The notes: generated by a model not told the origin, from the sequence alone. A stretch of 64,000 nt of DNA from Bifidobacterium callitrichos DSM 23973 (GCF_000741175.1 NZ_JGYS01000011.1:1-64000); one strand, 5' to 3'; numbered from the stretch's first letter, positions 41,273 to 49,992 are shown. Made by a program: numbers and translations.

Positions 41273-41448
41273 CGCCCGACCCCATAGGATCACCACGATA
41301 ACCCACATTTCCCGCCTCATCGCGTCCGATCCCGTAGGATCCGACGTTATGGTGGCTTGCGGGGTTGTGAAAACGTCCGATCCTATAGGGGCCGGCGTTG
41401 AGAGGTGGGGGAAGCGGAGAAAACGTTCGATCCCGTAGGATTCGATCG
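41273..41448. repeat. four palindromes at ~50-bp spacing
   Basis: Four copies related to CGTCCGATCCCGTAGGATCC are centred at about 41284, 41334, 41385 and 41435 (steps 50, 51, 50). The second copy is nearly symmetric (CGTCCGATCC-CGTA-GGATCCGACG). The intervening ~28 bases are unrelated. A short tandem AGTCCGGYCTGAG (41236, 41254) precedes them. Confidence 0.7.
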
Positions 41449-41538
41449 GCGAACGAGGTGGATCGGGGATGGATGCGTGACGAGTCTGCCGCTCAACGCA
41501 GGTCAATCGGTTGATGTTCGTCGGGTGGCAGAAAACCG

Positions 41539-41738
41539 TGCCACTCAACGCGATTCCGGCGATTTTCAGCGTTGAGTGGCAGACGCATCGGCGGCAGGGA
41601 CAGTCCTTGCGATACCGGTTGTTGTGGAATCGTTGGAAAATGGCCGTTTTGACAACACGTCAAAAAGACGGTGAGGCGGCAATGACGCATCGTCGTGCCA
41701 CTCAACGCCAAAACCGCCGAAAAATGCGTTGAGTGGCA
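41539..41738. repeat. two copies of a TGCCACTCAACGC hairpin
   Basis: Perfect 13-bp arms TGCCACTCAACGC/GCGTTGAGTGGCA occur at 41539-41551/41569-41581 and again at 41696-41708/41726-41738. A TTTTGAC/GTCAAAA hairpin lies between them (41647-41665), and a weaker third copy at about 41489. Confidence 0.75.
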
Positions 41739-41905
41739 CCGCAGGAGGCGCAGCCGGGAGGCATGGCTGAGGGGATGCGGGCGGGCGACATGGCCGAGGC
41801 GGCACGGCCGGACGACGCAATTGAGTCGGTCTGTGGTGGCGCGGCCGAGTGTCTAGCGGTCTGTCTTGCAATTGTTTGAGTGGTATCGGCCCCCCTCTGA
41901 CGGGA

Positions 41906-42040
41906 CGTTGCCGTGAAGCAAACAGCGGAGCTGTGTGTAGGCAACGCGCGCAGCCGACAGACAAGTCAGTCGGCTGCGCGCGTAGTGCGTCCATAGCTGC
42001 AGGACGAGCTAGTCCGCGAAGCGGGTCTGAGGGGTGGTCA
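41906..42040. repeat. inverted copies of the 41-bp hairpin repeat and the REP-like repeat
   Basis: Positions 41906-41946 are the reverse complement of the hairpin repeat at 10301-10341. Positions 42008-42040 are an inverted partial copy of the REP-like repeat (GCGGGTCTGAGGGG). A GCGCGCAGCCGAC/GTCGGCTGCGCGC hairpin (about 41948-41982) lies between them. Confidence 0.6.
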
Positions 42041-42260
42041 ATTCATCAACGAATTTACGGCGCGAGATACTAGTAGTGTTTACACTAGTTTGCTTGCTGC
42101 GCTCGATGTGAAAGTGTATTCCCCGTCTGTCGACAGAGGAATACCGGATCGACGATCTGCATTACATCGGAGGTCTCGGCATCAACGCAAATCGCACGTA
42201 GGAAAACGAGATGTTGGGCATCGATGAAGAATGGACCGCGGTCCGAAGTTGGCGTTGAGC

Positions 42261-42477
42261 GAAGCGCGTCGCCGTCGCCTGTGTGATGTCGCTGAACCCT
42301 GATCTCATGGTGCTCGACGAGCCGACCGACAGCCTCGACTCGGAGAACACCGCGCTGGTCGTGCGCGTCCTCAAGGCCTACGTCGAGGCCGGCAAGACGG
42401 TCCTCATCTCCACCCACCATCACGACATCGTCGAAGCGCTCGGCGCGCACATCGTACGGATGCCCGGAACCGCATAG
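42261..42477 (+). pseudogene. duplicated 3' fragment of nikO
   Basis: Positions 42261-42462 repeat nikO 39697-39898 with a single T/C difference. The fragment begins at the end of the ABC signature and includes Walker B and the switch His, so it encodes only the last third of the ATPase. It then diverges and ends ..RMPGTA. It has no start signal. With intact nikO it brackets the 2.36-kb toxin/immunity and MITE-like segment. Confidence 0.95.
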
Positions 42478-42520
42478 CTTGGCTCCTCTCTGACGAGGGG
42501 AGCTGTCAGCGACGCAACAA

Positions 42521-43219
42521 TCACACGCCGGCTTGCGTGAGGCGCTCGCGAATCGCGTTGATGATGCCCGGGTCGTCCTCCAGCGTGGGCAGGAAGATGT
42601 CCCCGGATTCGATCGCCTGGACGCGCGCCTTCATCTTGGCGGCGAGTCGCCCGTCCGTCAGGAACAGGCGCTCGACGATGAACGGGCCGTGCTCGTCCAC
42701 CAGCGTCTCCTCGATCTTCGGGTGGCCCACATGGTTCGTGGGCACGATCTCGACGCCGATCGCCTTCCCCACCCGCGCGGCGAGCGCCTGCAGCTGCTCG
42801 AACGGCTCGGGGAAGTGAGGCGTGCCGTGTGCGATGAGCAGCACGCGACGGTTCGGGAACGCCTGTACGGCCGCGCCGAGCGTACGCTCCAGATAGCGTT
42901 CGACCGCCTCCGTCTCGGCCAGCGGTTCGGTCACCGTGACCTTGATCGCGGGGTCGAGCACCTTGGCCGAGCGCTCCGGAATGTCCCAGCGCATGTGCGT
43001 GGCCGAATAGAGGAGCACCGGCACGATGACCAGATGGTCGACTCCGGGCTGCGACTGCAGGTCGGTGATGCCGTCCTCCAGGGTCTGCTCGTCGCCCTCG
43101 AGGAACGAGATGCGGCCGAGCTGGCCCTCGTCGGCGATGAATCCGGCGAGCAGTTCGAGATTCGACTCGGGGATCTTGCCGCGGCGGCCATGCAGTACGT
43201 AGAGATAACCGGTGGTCAT
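42521..43219 (-). CDS. sirohydrochlorin chelatase (CbiX/SirB-like)
   Basis: The 232-residue two-half chelatase has an N-terminal YVLHGRRGKIPESN with the metal-site His, VPVLLYSATHMRWDIP with the second His, and a C-terminal half with LLIAHGTPH. It inserts iron (or cobalt) into sirohydrochlorin. Next to sulfite reductase on the same strand, siroheme synthesis is the natural role. It is the third gene of the sir-flavodoxin-chelatase unit, 39 bases after the flavodoxin. Confidence 0.82.
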   Translation of the reverse strand: MTTGYLYVLHGRRGKIPESNLELLAGFIADEGQLGRISFLEGDEQTLEDGITDLQSQPGVDHLVIVPVLLYSATHMRWDIPERSAKVLDPAIKVTVTEPLAETEAVERYLERTLGAAVQAFPNRRVLLIAHGTPHFPEPFEQLQALAARVGKAIGVEIVPTNHVGHPKIEETLVDEHGPFIVERLFLTDGRLAAKMKARVQAIESGDIFLPTLEDDPGIINAIRERLTQAGV

Positions 43220-43258
43220 GGTGTCGGTGCTTCCTTTGGGGTGGTTCGGTGTGATTGC

Positions 43259-43699
43259 TCAGGCGGCGAGGGTCTTCGCCAGATCCTTCAGACGCTTGAT
43301 CGCGTCGTCGTCGGGAGCGAGCTCGATCTTGACGCTCGGTGCGGCCAGTTCCGCGCCGTCGTCGGTGACGAGCTTCTCGAAGAAGTCGACCGCCGCGCAG
43401 AAGTGCGGGTAGCTGGTGTCGCCGGTGCCGATGACCGCGACCTTCTTGCCGGACAGGTCGGCGCCGTCCAGATCGTCGTAGAAGTCGACGATGCCGCCGG
43501 GGACCTCGCCGTTCGCGCCGTCGGACCAGCTGGCGATGACGTAGTTGTCGGCGCCGTCGAAGAACTCGTCGACCTCCACGCCGTCCTCCGCGTCGATGAC
43601 CTCGACGTCCTGGCCCAGATCCTCCAGCGCCTCCTGCAGGATCTCGACGGCTTCCTTGGTGTTGCCAGTCGCGCTGGTGTAGATGATCTTGGTGCTCAC
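43259..43699 (-). CDS. flavodoxin
   Basis: The 146-residue short-chain flavodoxin has the FMN-phosphate loop YTSATGNTKE (residues 7-16) and an isoalloxazine-side WSDGANG. The second loop is IGTGDTSYPHFC. It is very acidic, as expected for an electron carrier. Its ATG overlaps the stop of the sulfite reductase gene, so the two are translationally coupled. It is probably the direct electron donor to sulfite reductase. Confidence 0.92.
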   Translation of the reverse strand: MSTKIIYTSATGNTKEAVEILQEALEDLGQDVEVIDAEDGVEVDEFFDGADNYVIASWSDGANGEVPGGIVDFYDDLDGADLSGKKVAVIGTGDTSYPHFCAAVDFFEKLVTDDGAELAAPSVKIELAPDDDAIKRLKDLAKTLAA

Positions 43700-45321
43700 T
43701 TCAGTACCTCCGGTAGGGTTTCGATGAATTGGTTGAGGGTTTCCTGGAAATGATCGGTTCCCTGACGGTTGTAGTAGTCATAGAACGTTTCGGTTCCCAC
43801 GTGGTTGTCCTGATAGTCGGTCAGGATCGACGCGACCGCGTCGGCGAGCTGCTCCTTGGAGAACACTCCCTTGAGCGGCTCGTTGAAGTGGCCCTCGCCA
43901 AGGAGGCTGCCACCTACGGAGAGCTTGTAGCCCTCCACATGCTGACGGTCGGGGGTGCGCGCGTGCACGCCCTCGATGCCGATGTCGGCGATGGAACGGT
44001 GGGCGCAGTTGCTGCCGCATCCGGTCATCGTCACGTTGATGGGGGTGTCGAACGCGAAGCGCTTGTCGAGGTTCTCGATCAGCGGCTTGAACACGGTCTT
44101 CGTGTGCGCGTTCGCGAGGTTGCAGTACTCGGCGCCCGTGCAGGTGTTGCCGTAGTCGGCCAAGAGATGCGGGTGGATCGAGAAGCGCTCGAAGATCGGC
44201 AGAGCCTCGACCTCGGCGAGCTTGTCCTCCGGGATCCACGGGATGATCATGTTCTGGCAGTGATCGAAGCGGATCTCGTCGCGTCCGTAGTTGCGGGCCA
44301 CGTCGGTCAGTGCGCGGAAGTCGTCCGCGGTGATACGGCCGGACGGCACGGAGACGCCCACGTAGTAGTAGCCGTCCTGCTTCTGGCGATGCACGCCGAG
44401 CGCGTTGCCGCTGTTCCAGCCCTTGACCTTGCTGCGACCCTTGGTCTGCAGGTCGGGCAGGGATTCGCGCACCTTGTCCTCGAACTGCTCGGCGCCCCAG
44501 TCGGCCACGAGGAACTTCAGTCGCGCCTTGGAGCGGCTGCGGCGGTAGCCGTAGTCGCGGTAGACCTGGCAGATCACCTCGGCCACGTCGGCCACGCGAT
44601 CGGGGGTGACGAAGATGTTGAGCTGCTGCGCGAGGTACGGCTTCATGCCGAGACCGCCGCCGACGAACACGTTGAAGCCCTTGACGGTGTGGCGTCCGAT
44701 GCGCTTGGTGGCGGGCGTGAAGGCCACGTCGTTGATCTGCGCGTCAGCCGAGTTGTACACGTTGCTGCTGATCGAGATCTTGAACTTGCGCGGCAGGTTC
44801 GAGTAGTCGTAGTTGCCCTGGAAGCGGTGGTAGACGTCCATCACGGTCTGGCGCGTGTCGAACAGCTCGTCCGGGTCGATGCCGGAGAGCGTGTTGTCGA
44901 CGATGTTGCGGGTGATATCGCCCTCGGCTCCCACCGTCGTCAATCCCACGTTCGTGATGCCGGCGAAGATGTCGACGAGCTCCGCGAACGGGATCCAGTG
45001 GTACTGCACCGCCTGACGCGTGGTCAGGTCGATGATGCCGTGACCGTACTTCTCGCCGATCCAGGCGATGTGATCGGCCTGCTTGACCGTGACGCGGCCG
45101 CCCGGGATCTTGATGCGCATCATGAAGTACCCGTCGGTCTGCGGCTTCTGGACCGTCAGACCCGCGTACTTGAAGTACATGAAATAGCTCGGGTCGATTT
45201 CCGAGAACGGCTTCTTCACCAGCTCGGGGAGGTCCTTGAACACGTCAAGGCCGTCCTCCTTGAGCTTGGCGATCTCGTTGCCGTTGAGCTTCTGGTCCGC
45301 CCATGTGGCGATGTAGCTCAT
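43696..45321 (-). CDS. siroheme-[4Fe-4S] sulfite reductase (ferredoxin/flavodoxin type)
   Basis: The 541-residue protein has the two-fold repeat of the sulfite/nitrite reductase family. Repeat 1 has FMMRIKIPGGRVT and IIDLTTRQAVQYHW; repeat 2 has GVSVPSGRITADDF. Cluster and siroheme ligands are CTGAEYC and GCGSNC (C-x5-C ... C-x3-C). It reduces sulfite to sulfide with six electrons. The homologous nitrite reductase role is possible, but the sulfonate genes alongside favour sulfite. It is followed by flavodoxin and chelatase genes. No APS/PAPS reductase or ATP sulfurylase is seen in the window. Confidence 0.9.
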   Translation of the reverse strand: MSYIATWADQKLNGNEIAKLKEDGLDVFKDLPELVKKPFSEIDPSYFMYFKYAGLTVQKPQTDGYFMMRIKIPGGRVTVKQADHIAWIGEKYGHGIIDLTTRQAVQYHWIPFAELVDIFAGITNVGLTTVGAEGDITRNIVDNTLSGIDPDELFDTRQTVMDVYHRFQGNYDYSNLPRKFKISISSNVYNSADAQINDVAFTPATKRIGRHTVKGFNVFVGGGLGMKPYLAQQLNIFVTPDRVADVAEVICQVYRDYGYRRSRSKARLKFLVADWGAEQFEDKVRESLPDLQTKGRSKVKGWNSGNALGVHRQKQDGYYYVGVSVPSGRITADDFRALTDVARNYGRDEIRFDHCQNMIIPWIPEDKLAEVEALPIFERFSIHPHLLADYGNTCTGAEYCNLANAHTKTVFKPLIENLDKRFAFDTPINVTMTGCGSNCAHRSIADIGIEGVHARTPDRQHVEGYKLSVGGSLLGEGHFNEPLKGVFSKEQLADAVASILTDYQDNHVGTETFYDYYNRQGTDHFQETLNQFIETLPEVLK

Positions 45322-45459
45322 GCTGCCCCCAATTCGAGTGGTTGAACCCCTGTTGAGTCGGGAGCCTACAAACGCCGGATTGCGGTGTCAAAACGGGGAT
45401 TCGTGGGTTTTACAGGGTCGGGGTGGCGTGAAACCGTTGCGATTTCGCCGTTTCTCGCA

Positions 45460-45475
45460 TGTTTCACGTGAAACA
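45460..45475. other. parS site (ParB binding), exact
   Basis: TGTTTCACGTGAAACA is an exact match to the 16-bp parS consensus, extended to an 18-bp palindrome by flanking A and T. A second exact copy lies at 54755-54770, with a 15/16 match at 32459-32474. Confidence 0.85.
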
Positions 45476-45646
45476 TGCGGGTCCGAGGTTGGTTGATGGT
45501 TCTAGTTGTCGTCCGTTATCAATCGTTGGAATTCCGCCGTTTTGCGGATTGTGGCCGCACTTCGTGTCACCGGCGTCGATCCGTATACTGACGCCTATAT
45601 GATCCGACGGCCGGTCATCGGGGCCACGGGAGACCGGCATCGTATT

Positions 45647-45710
45647 GACTACCCCTCAGTCCCGCTTCGCGGGCCGGCTTCCCTGACAAGGGGAGCCGAG
45701 GTGGTGGCGG
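45647..45710. repeat. dispersed REP-like repeat, copy 3
   Basis: ACTACCCCTCAG, a CCCGC/GCGGG hairpin and CCCTGACAAGGGGAG match copies at 10197 and 39119. It lies in the presumed 5' leader of the reductase gene. Confidence 0.75.
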
Positions 45711-45769
45711 TGCGGGGAGACCGGCATGGGGTCATGAACATCAATACGGATACATTGGGGGGAAACCAC

Positions 45770-46798
45770 ATGAGCGAAGCAACCACTATCGAGCAGACCG
45801 AGGCAGAGAACGCCGGGGCGCCCGCCATCACGGACGTGACCGTGATCGGCGGTGGGCCGGTCGGCATGTTCGCCGCGTTCTACTCGGCCATGCGCAATCT
45901 CGACGTCACGCTCGTCGACAGCCTGCCCGAGCTCGGCGGTCAGGTCGCGGCCCTCTACCCGGAGAAGCCGATCCACGATATCGCCGGATTCGTCTCCGGC
46001 ACCGGCGCCGAACTCGTCAGCAACCTGAAGAAGCAGATCGACACGTTCCCCGAACGCATCACCGTATATACCAACGAGGAGGTGCGTGGCCTCGAGCAGC
46101 TCGCCGACGGCACGTTCACGCTGACCACGCCCGCGCGCGAGATCCGCACGCGCTCGGTGATCGTGGCGATCGGCTCCGGCGCGTTCACGCCGCGCCCGCT
46201 CGCCATCGACTACGATCGCGAGCGACTCGACGGCCATGGGGTCTTCTACTTCGTCAAGCATCTGGCCGATTTCGCCGGCAAGACCGTCGCCGTGGCGGGC
46301 GGCGGCGACGCGGCCATCGACTGGGCGCTCGAACTGGAGCGCATCGCCGGCAAGGTCGTGCTCATCCATCGTCGCGACAACTTCCGCGCGCTCGAATCGA
46401 GCGTCGCGCGACTGAAGGAATCGACCGTCGCGATCCTCACGCCGTACAAGTTCACGTCCGTGACCGGCGTGCCCGACGGCGACGGCCTGCACATCGAACT
46501 CGCCAAGATCAAGAGCGACGAGACGCTTGATCTCGACGTGGACGCGCTGCTCGTCAACTACGGCTTCACCTCCGACAACCATCTGCTCAAGGAATGGGGA
46601 CTGCCGGTCAAGCGCGGCGATCTGGAGGTCAACGAGTATCTGGAGACCGAGGTGCCACGCATCTACGGCGTTGGCGACGCGGTCAACTATCCGGGCAAGG
46701 TCAAGCTCATTTCCGCCGGCTTCGGCGAGGTGCCGCGCGCCGTCAACCACCTGGCCGAGCAGCTCTACCCTGATCGCAAGCAGCCGTTGCACGAGTGA
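45770..46798 (+). CDS. ferredoxin/flavodoxin-NADP+ reductase, TrxR-like type
   Basis: The 342-residue two-dinucleotide-fold flavoprotein has an FAD motif DVTVIGGGPVGMFAAFY (near 22), ELGGQVAALYPEK, an NADPH motif VAVAGGGDAAIDWALEL and a C-terminal IYGVGDAVNYPGKVKLISAGFGE. The CxxC pair of thioredoxin reductases is absent, which places it with YumC-like ferredoxin-NADP reductases. GGGGGGAAA precedes ATG 45770. Divergent from sulfite reductase-flavodoxin, it would recharge flavodoxin from NADPH. Confidence 0.87.
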   Translation: MSEATTIEQTEAENAGAPAITDVTVIGGGPVGMFAAFYSAMRNLDVTLVDSLPELGGQVAALYPEKPIHDIAGFVSGTGAELVSNLKKQIDTFPERITVYTNEEVRGLEQLADGTFTLTTPAREIRTRSVIVAIGSGAFTPRPLAIDYDRERLDGHGVFYFVKHLADFAGKTVAVAGGGDAAIDWALELERIAGKVVLIHRRDNFRALESSVARLKESTVAILTPYKFTSVTGVPDGDGLHIELAKIKSDETLDLDVDALLVNYGFTSDNHLLKEWGLPVKRGDLEVNEYLETEVPRIYGVGDAVNYPGKVKLISAGFGEVPRAVNHLAEQLYPDRKQPLHE

Positions 46799-46983
46799 CA
46801 CACGAATGACGTGCGTATAGCCCGTCATAAGCAACGTCTTCAATGAAGCCGCCTCGGCGCGCCGATGATTGCGGTAACGTCGCCGGTATCCGCGAAAGCG
46901 CCTCCATCGCCCGGGGGAAACGACAGGGCGATGGCAGGGGAAGAAAGCGACGCCGCGGAGCACATGTGAATGGGGGCTTCAAC

Positions 46984-49146
46984 TTGCGTACTCGTACATC
47001 ATCCATATCCGATTCGTCAGCGACGGCCGGCCGCATCCGGGTGATCGTCGCCGCGATGCTCGCCGTCCTGACGATCCTCGTCTCCGGCGCGTTCGGAGTG
47101 CAGCCGGCCCGCGCCGACGAATCGACCGGTCTCAAGACCCTGCGATTCGGCTACCCGTCGTCCGGCACCAATTGGAACAACGGCGTGCTCGGCGTCGCCC
47201 TGGAGAAGGGCTATCTCGACGAGTACCTGAAGCCCCTCGGCTACAAGGCCACCGGCACCGGCTTCGTCGGTGCCGCGCCCGCGCTGCACGAGGCGCTGAC
47301 CGGCGGCGACCTCGACTACGTCGACTACGCCGGATTCGCCGGCATCCTCGGCAAGTCCAAGGGCATCGACACGACGCTCTTGGCCGTGACCGAATACAAC
47401 TCCGGCTGGCGACTCGTCGCCTCCACCAAGTCCGGGATCAAGTCGATCAAGGACTTGAAGGGCAAGAAGGTCGCGTACATGCGCGGCGCCACCCCGCAGA
47501 TGTACCTGATCAAGGTGCTGCAGCAGGCAGACCTCAAGTTCTCCGACATCGAGGCGGTCAACACCGATCTGCCGAGCGGCCTGTCGACGCTCGCCACCAA
47601 CGGCATCGACGCGGCCGTCGTCTCCGCCGGACAGGAGCAGCAGCTGGTCGATGAGGGCAAGGCAAGGGTCATCCACAGCGGCATCAAGGCCGATCGCAAG
47701 ATCTTCTACGAGCCGACCGTGCTCATCGGACGCACCGACTTCGCCAAGCAGCATCCGGACGTGTCCGCAGCGGTCATCAAGGCGCTGCTCAAGGCCAAGG
47801 ACGACATCGTCAAGGATCCGGACGCGTTCAACAAGCTGTCCGCGCAACGATCCGGCAACCCGCTCAACGTCGTCGAGGCCACCGCCGTCGACGATCCGAA
47901 GGTCGGCCACCCGGTGACGCTCACGCCCGCGCTCATCGACTCGATGAAGCAGGTGCAGCAGTTCGAACTCGACAACAAGCTCATCGCCAATCCGATCGAC
48001 GTGCAGGCGTGGGCTGATCCGGCTCCGCTCAAGCAGGCCATCGAGGAATACGAGCAGGACAAGGGCGTGGCCGACGCGAAGAAGGACGCCACGGCCGCCG
48101 TCGCCGGCGTCGTGGACGAACAAGCCGCCGGGGCGACCGGAGCCTCCGCCGATGCGGCCGCACGGAACCACGCGAACACGGCTTTCGCGGCGATCGCGCT
48201 GCTCGTCGGCTACGTGCTGTTCGCCGTCGCCGTGACCGTCGGCCGCAACCGCCTACGCGCCTGGCTGAACGTGCTGAATCGCAAGGAGATTGCGTCCGTC
48301 GCCGATGACTCGGCCGACGAATCGTCCGCTTCGACCACCGCCTCCCTCACCTCGCGCATCCAGTCGCTGGGCGTCGCCAAGCGGGTCCTCGACGTGGTCT
48401 TCCTCGTGCTGCTGCCGATCGGCGTGTTCGTCGTCTGGCATGTGGCGACCGCCTCCGGGCTGATCTCCACGCTCGTGCTGCCGACGATCTCCTCGGTGGC
48501 CGACACGATCGTCGGTCAGCTCACCTCCGGCACGTTCAAGGGCGACCTTGCGATCAGCATCAGCCGCATCCTCAAGGGCTACGGACTGGCCGCCGTGTTC
48601 GGCATCTTCTTCGGCGTGATCATGGGCATGAGCCTGTCCGCGAACCGCTTCTTCATGCTCGCGTTCAAGGCGATCCGCCAGATTCCGATGATGGCCTGGG
48701 TGCCGCTGCTGGTCATGTGGTTCGGCATCGGCGAAGGCTCCAAGGTGGCCGTCATCTTCCTCGCCGCGTTCTTCCCGATCCTCATGAACACGATCGACGG
48801 CATCACGCGCGTCGACCGCAAGCTCGTCGAGGTCGGCAACATGTACCAGCTCTCGCGGTGGCGTCTCTTCCGCGAGATCTACCTGCCGGGCGCCCTGCCC
48901 TCGATCTTCGTCGGACTCAAACTGGCCCTCGGCATCTCCTGGATGGCCGTCGTCGGTTCCGAGATGATCGCGGCCAGCTCCGGCATCGGCTTCCGCATCA
49001 ACGATGCGCGCAGCCTCATGGATTACTCGATCGTATTCGCCGGCATGATCGTCATCGCCGTGGCCGGCGTGCTGATGGACGTGGTGCTCTCCGCGATCTC
49101 GCGGGCCGTCACCCCGTGGGAAACGATTAGAAAGGCAACAGCATGA
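46984..49146 (+). CDS. sulfonate ABC transporter binding protein-permease fusion (SsuA-SsuC-like)
   Basis: The ~720-residue protein joins two subunits. A signal peptide (IRVIVAAMLAVLTILVSGAF) leads into an SsuA/TauA-type binding domain (LRFGYPSSGTNWNNGVLGVA, IKDLKGKKVAYMRG). A membrane helix (AFAAIALLVGYVLFAVAVTV) links to an SsuC/TauC-type permease (about the last 210 residues; RQIPMMAWVPLLVMWFGIGE, MYQLSRWRLFREIYLPGALP). TTG at 46984, 7 bases after GGGGG, gives a good signal peptide; GTG 46966 is possible. ATPase follows with a 4-base overlap. The ligand is probably an organosulfonate. Confidence 0.88.
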   Translation: MRTRTSSISDSSATAGRIRVIVAAMLAVLTILVSGAFGVQPARADESTGLKTLRFGYPSSGTNWNNGVLGVALEKGYLDEYLKPLGYKATGTGFVGAAPALHEALTGGDLDYVDYAGFAGILGKSKGIDTTLLAVTEYNSGWRLVASTKSGIKSIKDLKGKKVAYMRGATPQMYLIKVLQQADLKFSDIEAVNTDLPSGLSTLATNGIDAAVVSAGQEQQLVDEGKARVIHSGIKADRKIFYEPTVLIGRTDFAKQHPDVSAAVIKALLKAKDDIVKDPDAFNKLSAQRSGNPLNVVEATAVDDPKVGHPVTLTPALIDSMKQVQQFELDNKLIANPIDVQAWADPAPLKQAIEEYEQDKGVADAKKDATAAVAGVVDEQAAGATGASADAAARNHANTAFAAIALLVGYVLFAVAVTVGRNRLRAWLNVLNRKEIASVADDSADESSASTTASLTSRIQSLGVAKRVLDVVFLVLLPIGVFVVWHVATASGLISTLVLPTISSVADTIVGQLTSGTFKGDLAISISRILKGYGLAAVFGIFFGVIMGMSLSANRFFMLAFKAIRQIPMMAWVPLLVMWFGIGEGSKVAVIFLAAFFPILMNTIDGITRVDRKLVEVGNMYQLSRWRLFREIYLPGALPSIFVGLKLALGISWMAVVGSEMIAASSGIGFRINDARSLMDYSIVFAGMIVIAVAGVLMDVVLSAISRAVTPWETIRKATA

Positions 49147-49907
49147 CCGTGGACTTGGATATCGAAGGACTGGGCAAGAGCTTCGTCGTCAAGGGCAAGC
49201 CGATCACCGTGCTCGACGGCATCAACCTGGAGGTGCGCGACGGCGAACTGCTCGTCATCGTCGGCCACTCCGGCTGCGGCAAATCGACCCTGCTCAAGAT
49301 CATCGCCGGCCTCGAACAGCCGACCGCCGGCCGCTGTGAATTGAACGGCCACGAGATCACCAAGCCGGGCACCGACCGGTGCATGATCTTCCAGGAGCAT
49401 CGCCTCTTCCCGTGGATGAGCATCGAGAACAACGTGCAGTTCGGTCTGAAGGGGCGACCCAAGGCCGAACGGCAGCGCATCTCCGACCATCTGCTGAACC
49501 TCGTCAAACTCGGCGACTTCAAGGACGCCTACCCGAGCCAGCTGTCCGGCGGCATGTCCCAGCGTGCGGCCATCGCCAGGGCGCTCGCCACCGACCCGGA
49601 GATCCTGCTGCTCGACGAGCCATTCGGCGCGCTCGACGCTCTGACCAAGATCGAACTGCAGGACGAGCTTCTGCACATCCGCAAGCAGCAGCACAACACG
49701 ATGATCATGGTCACGCACGATATCGAGGAGGCCGTGTATCTGGCCGACCGCATCGTCGTCATGTCGACCCGCCCCGGGCGCATCGAGGAGATCATCGACG
49801 TCGATCTCGGCGAGCATCGCGATCGCGGCAGCAACGAGTTCGCCGCATACAAGAGCCGCGTCTACGACCACTTCCTGCGCGCGCGCGAAGTCGTCAAGGC
49901 ATCCTGA
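49143..49907 (+). CDS. sulfonate ABC transporter ATPase (SsuB/TauB-like)
   Basis: The 254-residue ATPase has Walker A GHSGCGKS (41-48), the Q-loop IFQEHRLFPWMSIENNV, signature LSGGMSQRAAIARAL, Walker B ILLLDEPFGALDALT and switch His MVTHDIEEAVYLADR, a standard nitrate/sulfonate/taurine-type set. The start overlaps the fused permease stop (ATGA). It energises that transporter. Confidence 0.92.
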   Translation: MTVDLDIEGLGKSFVVKGKPITVLDGINLEVRDGELLVIVGHSGCGKSTLLKIIAGLEQPTAGRCELNGHEITKPGTDRCMIFQEHRLFPWMSIENNVQFGLKGRPKAERQRISDHLLNLVKLGDFKDAYPSQLSGGMSQRAAIARALATDPEILLLDEPFGALDALTKIELQDELLHIRKQQHNTMIMVTHDIEEAVYLADRIVVMSTRPGRIEEIIDVDLGEHRDRGSNEFAAYKSRVYDHFLRAREVVKAS

Positions 49908-49992
49908 ACCGTAACTTCCCCCGTTCACTCTCACCAGCCATCCCACTAGCTACCTCACCAGCCACCCCATCAACCAGGAGGACACATCACCC

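Larger units (their letters stand above)
41154..42075. mobile_element. MITE-like ~0.9-kb element with 35-bp inverted ends, no transposase
   Basis: The ends are inverted copies. The right end (42041-42075) begins ATTCATCAACGAATTTACGG; the complement of 41154-41188 is the same, with 29 of 35 positions identical including an ACTAG near the tip. The left end is additionally mirrored to make the 18-bp hairpin 41161-41178/41185-41202. Inside there is no gene, only palindromic repeats and REP pieces. It sits in the toxin island next to the duplicated nikO tail. Confidence 0.5.
45322..45769. other. divergent intergenic region with parS and a REP copy
   Basis: There is no gene here. It separates sulfite reductase (minus) from the NADPH reductase (plus). 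It holds an exact parS site at 45460-45475, a TATACT box at 45584-45589 that could be the -10 of the plus-strand gene, and a REP-like repeat at 45647-45710. Confidence 0.6.

Noticed and set aside
41273..41448. CRISPR-like array (about 20-base repeats, ~28-base spacers)
   Set aside because: Repeats are poorly conserved and self-palindromic, only four units exist, spacers show no uniform length logic and no cas genes are present.
41893..42040. tRNA-like or small RNA gene in the strong GC hairpins
   Set aside because: The stems are inverted copies of dispersed repeats found elsewhere in the window and do not form a cloverleaf.
43696..45321. Assimilatory nitrite reductase
   Set aside because: Same fold, but no nitrate/nitrite transporter or nitrate reductase is nearby, while sulfonate uptake and C-S cleavage genes surround it.
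43729..45345. 538-codon plus-strand frame opposite sulfite reductase
   Set aside because: It is the antisense of a gene with all siroheme/Fe-S ligands; no motif or start signal of its own.
46843..46983. Longer N-terminus of the fused sulfonate transporter from 46843
   Set aside because: It would add ~47 Arg/Gly-rich residues in front of the signal peptide; starts at 46984 or 46966 fit a normal secretory leader.
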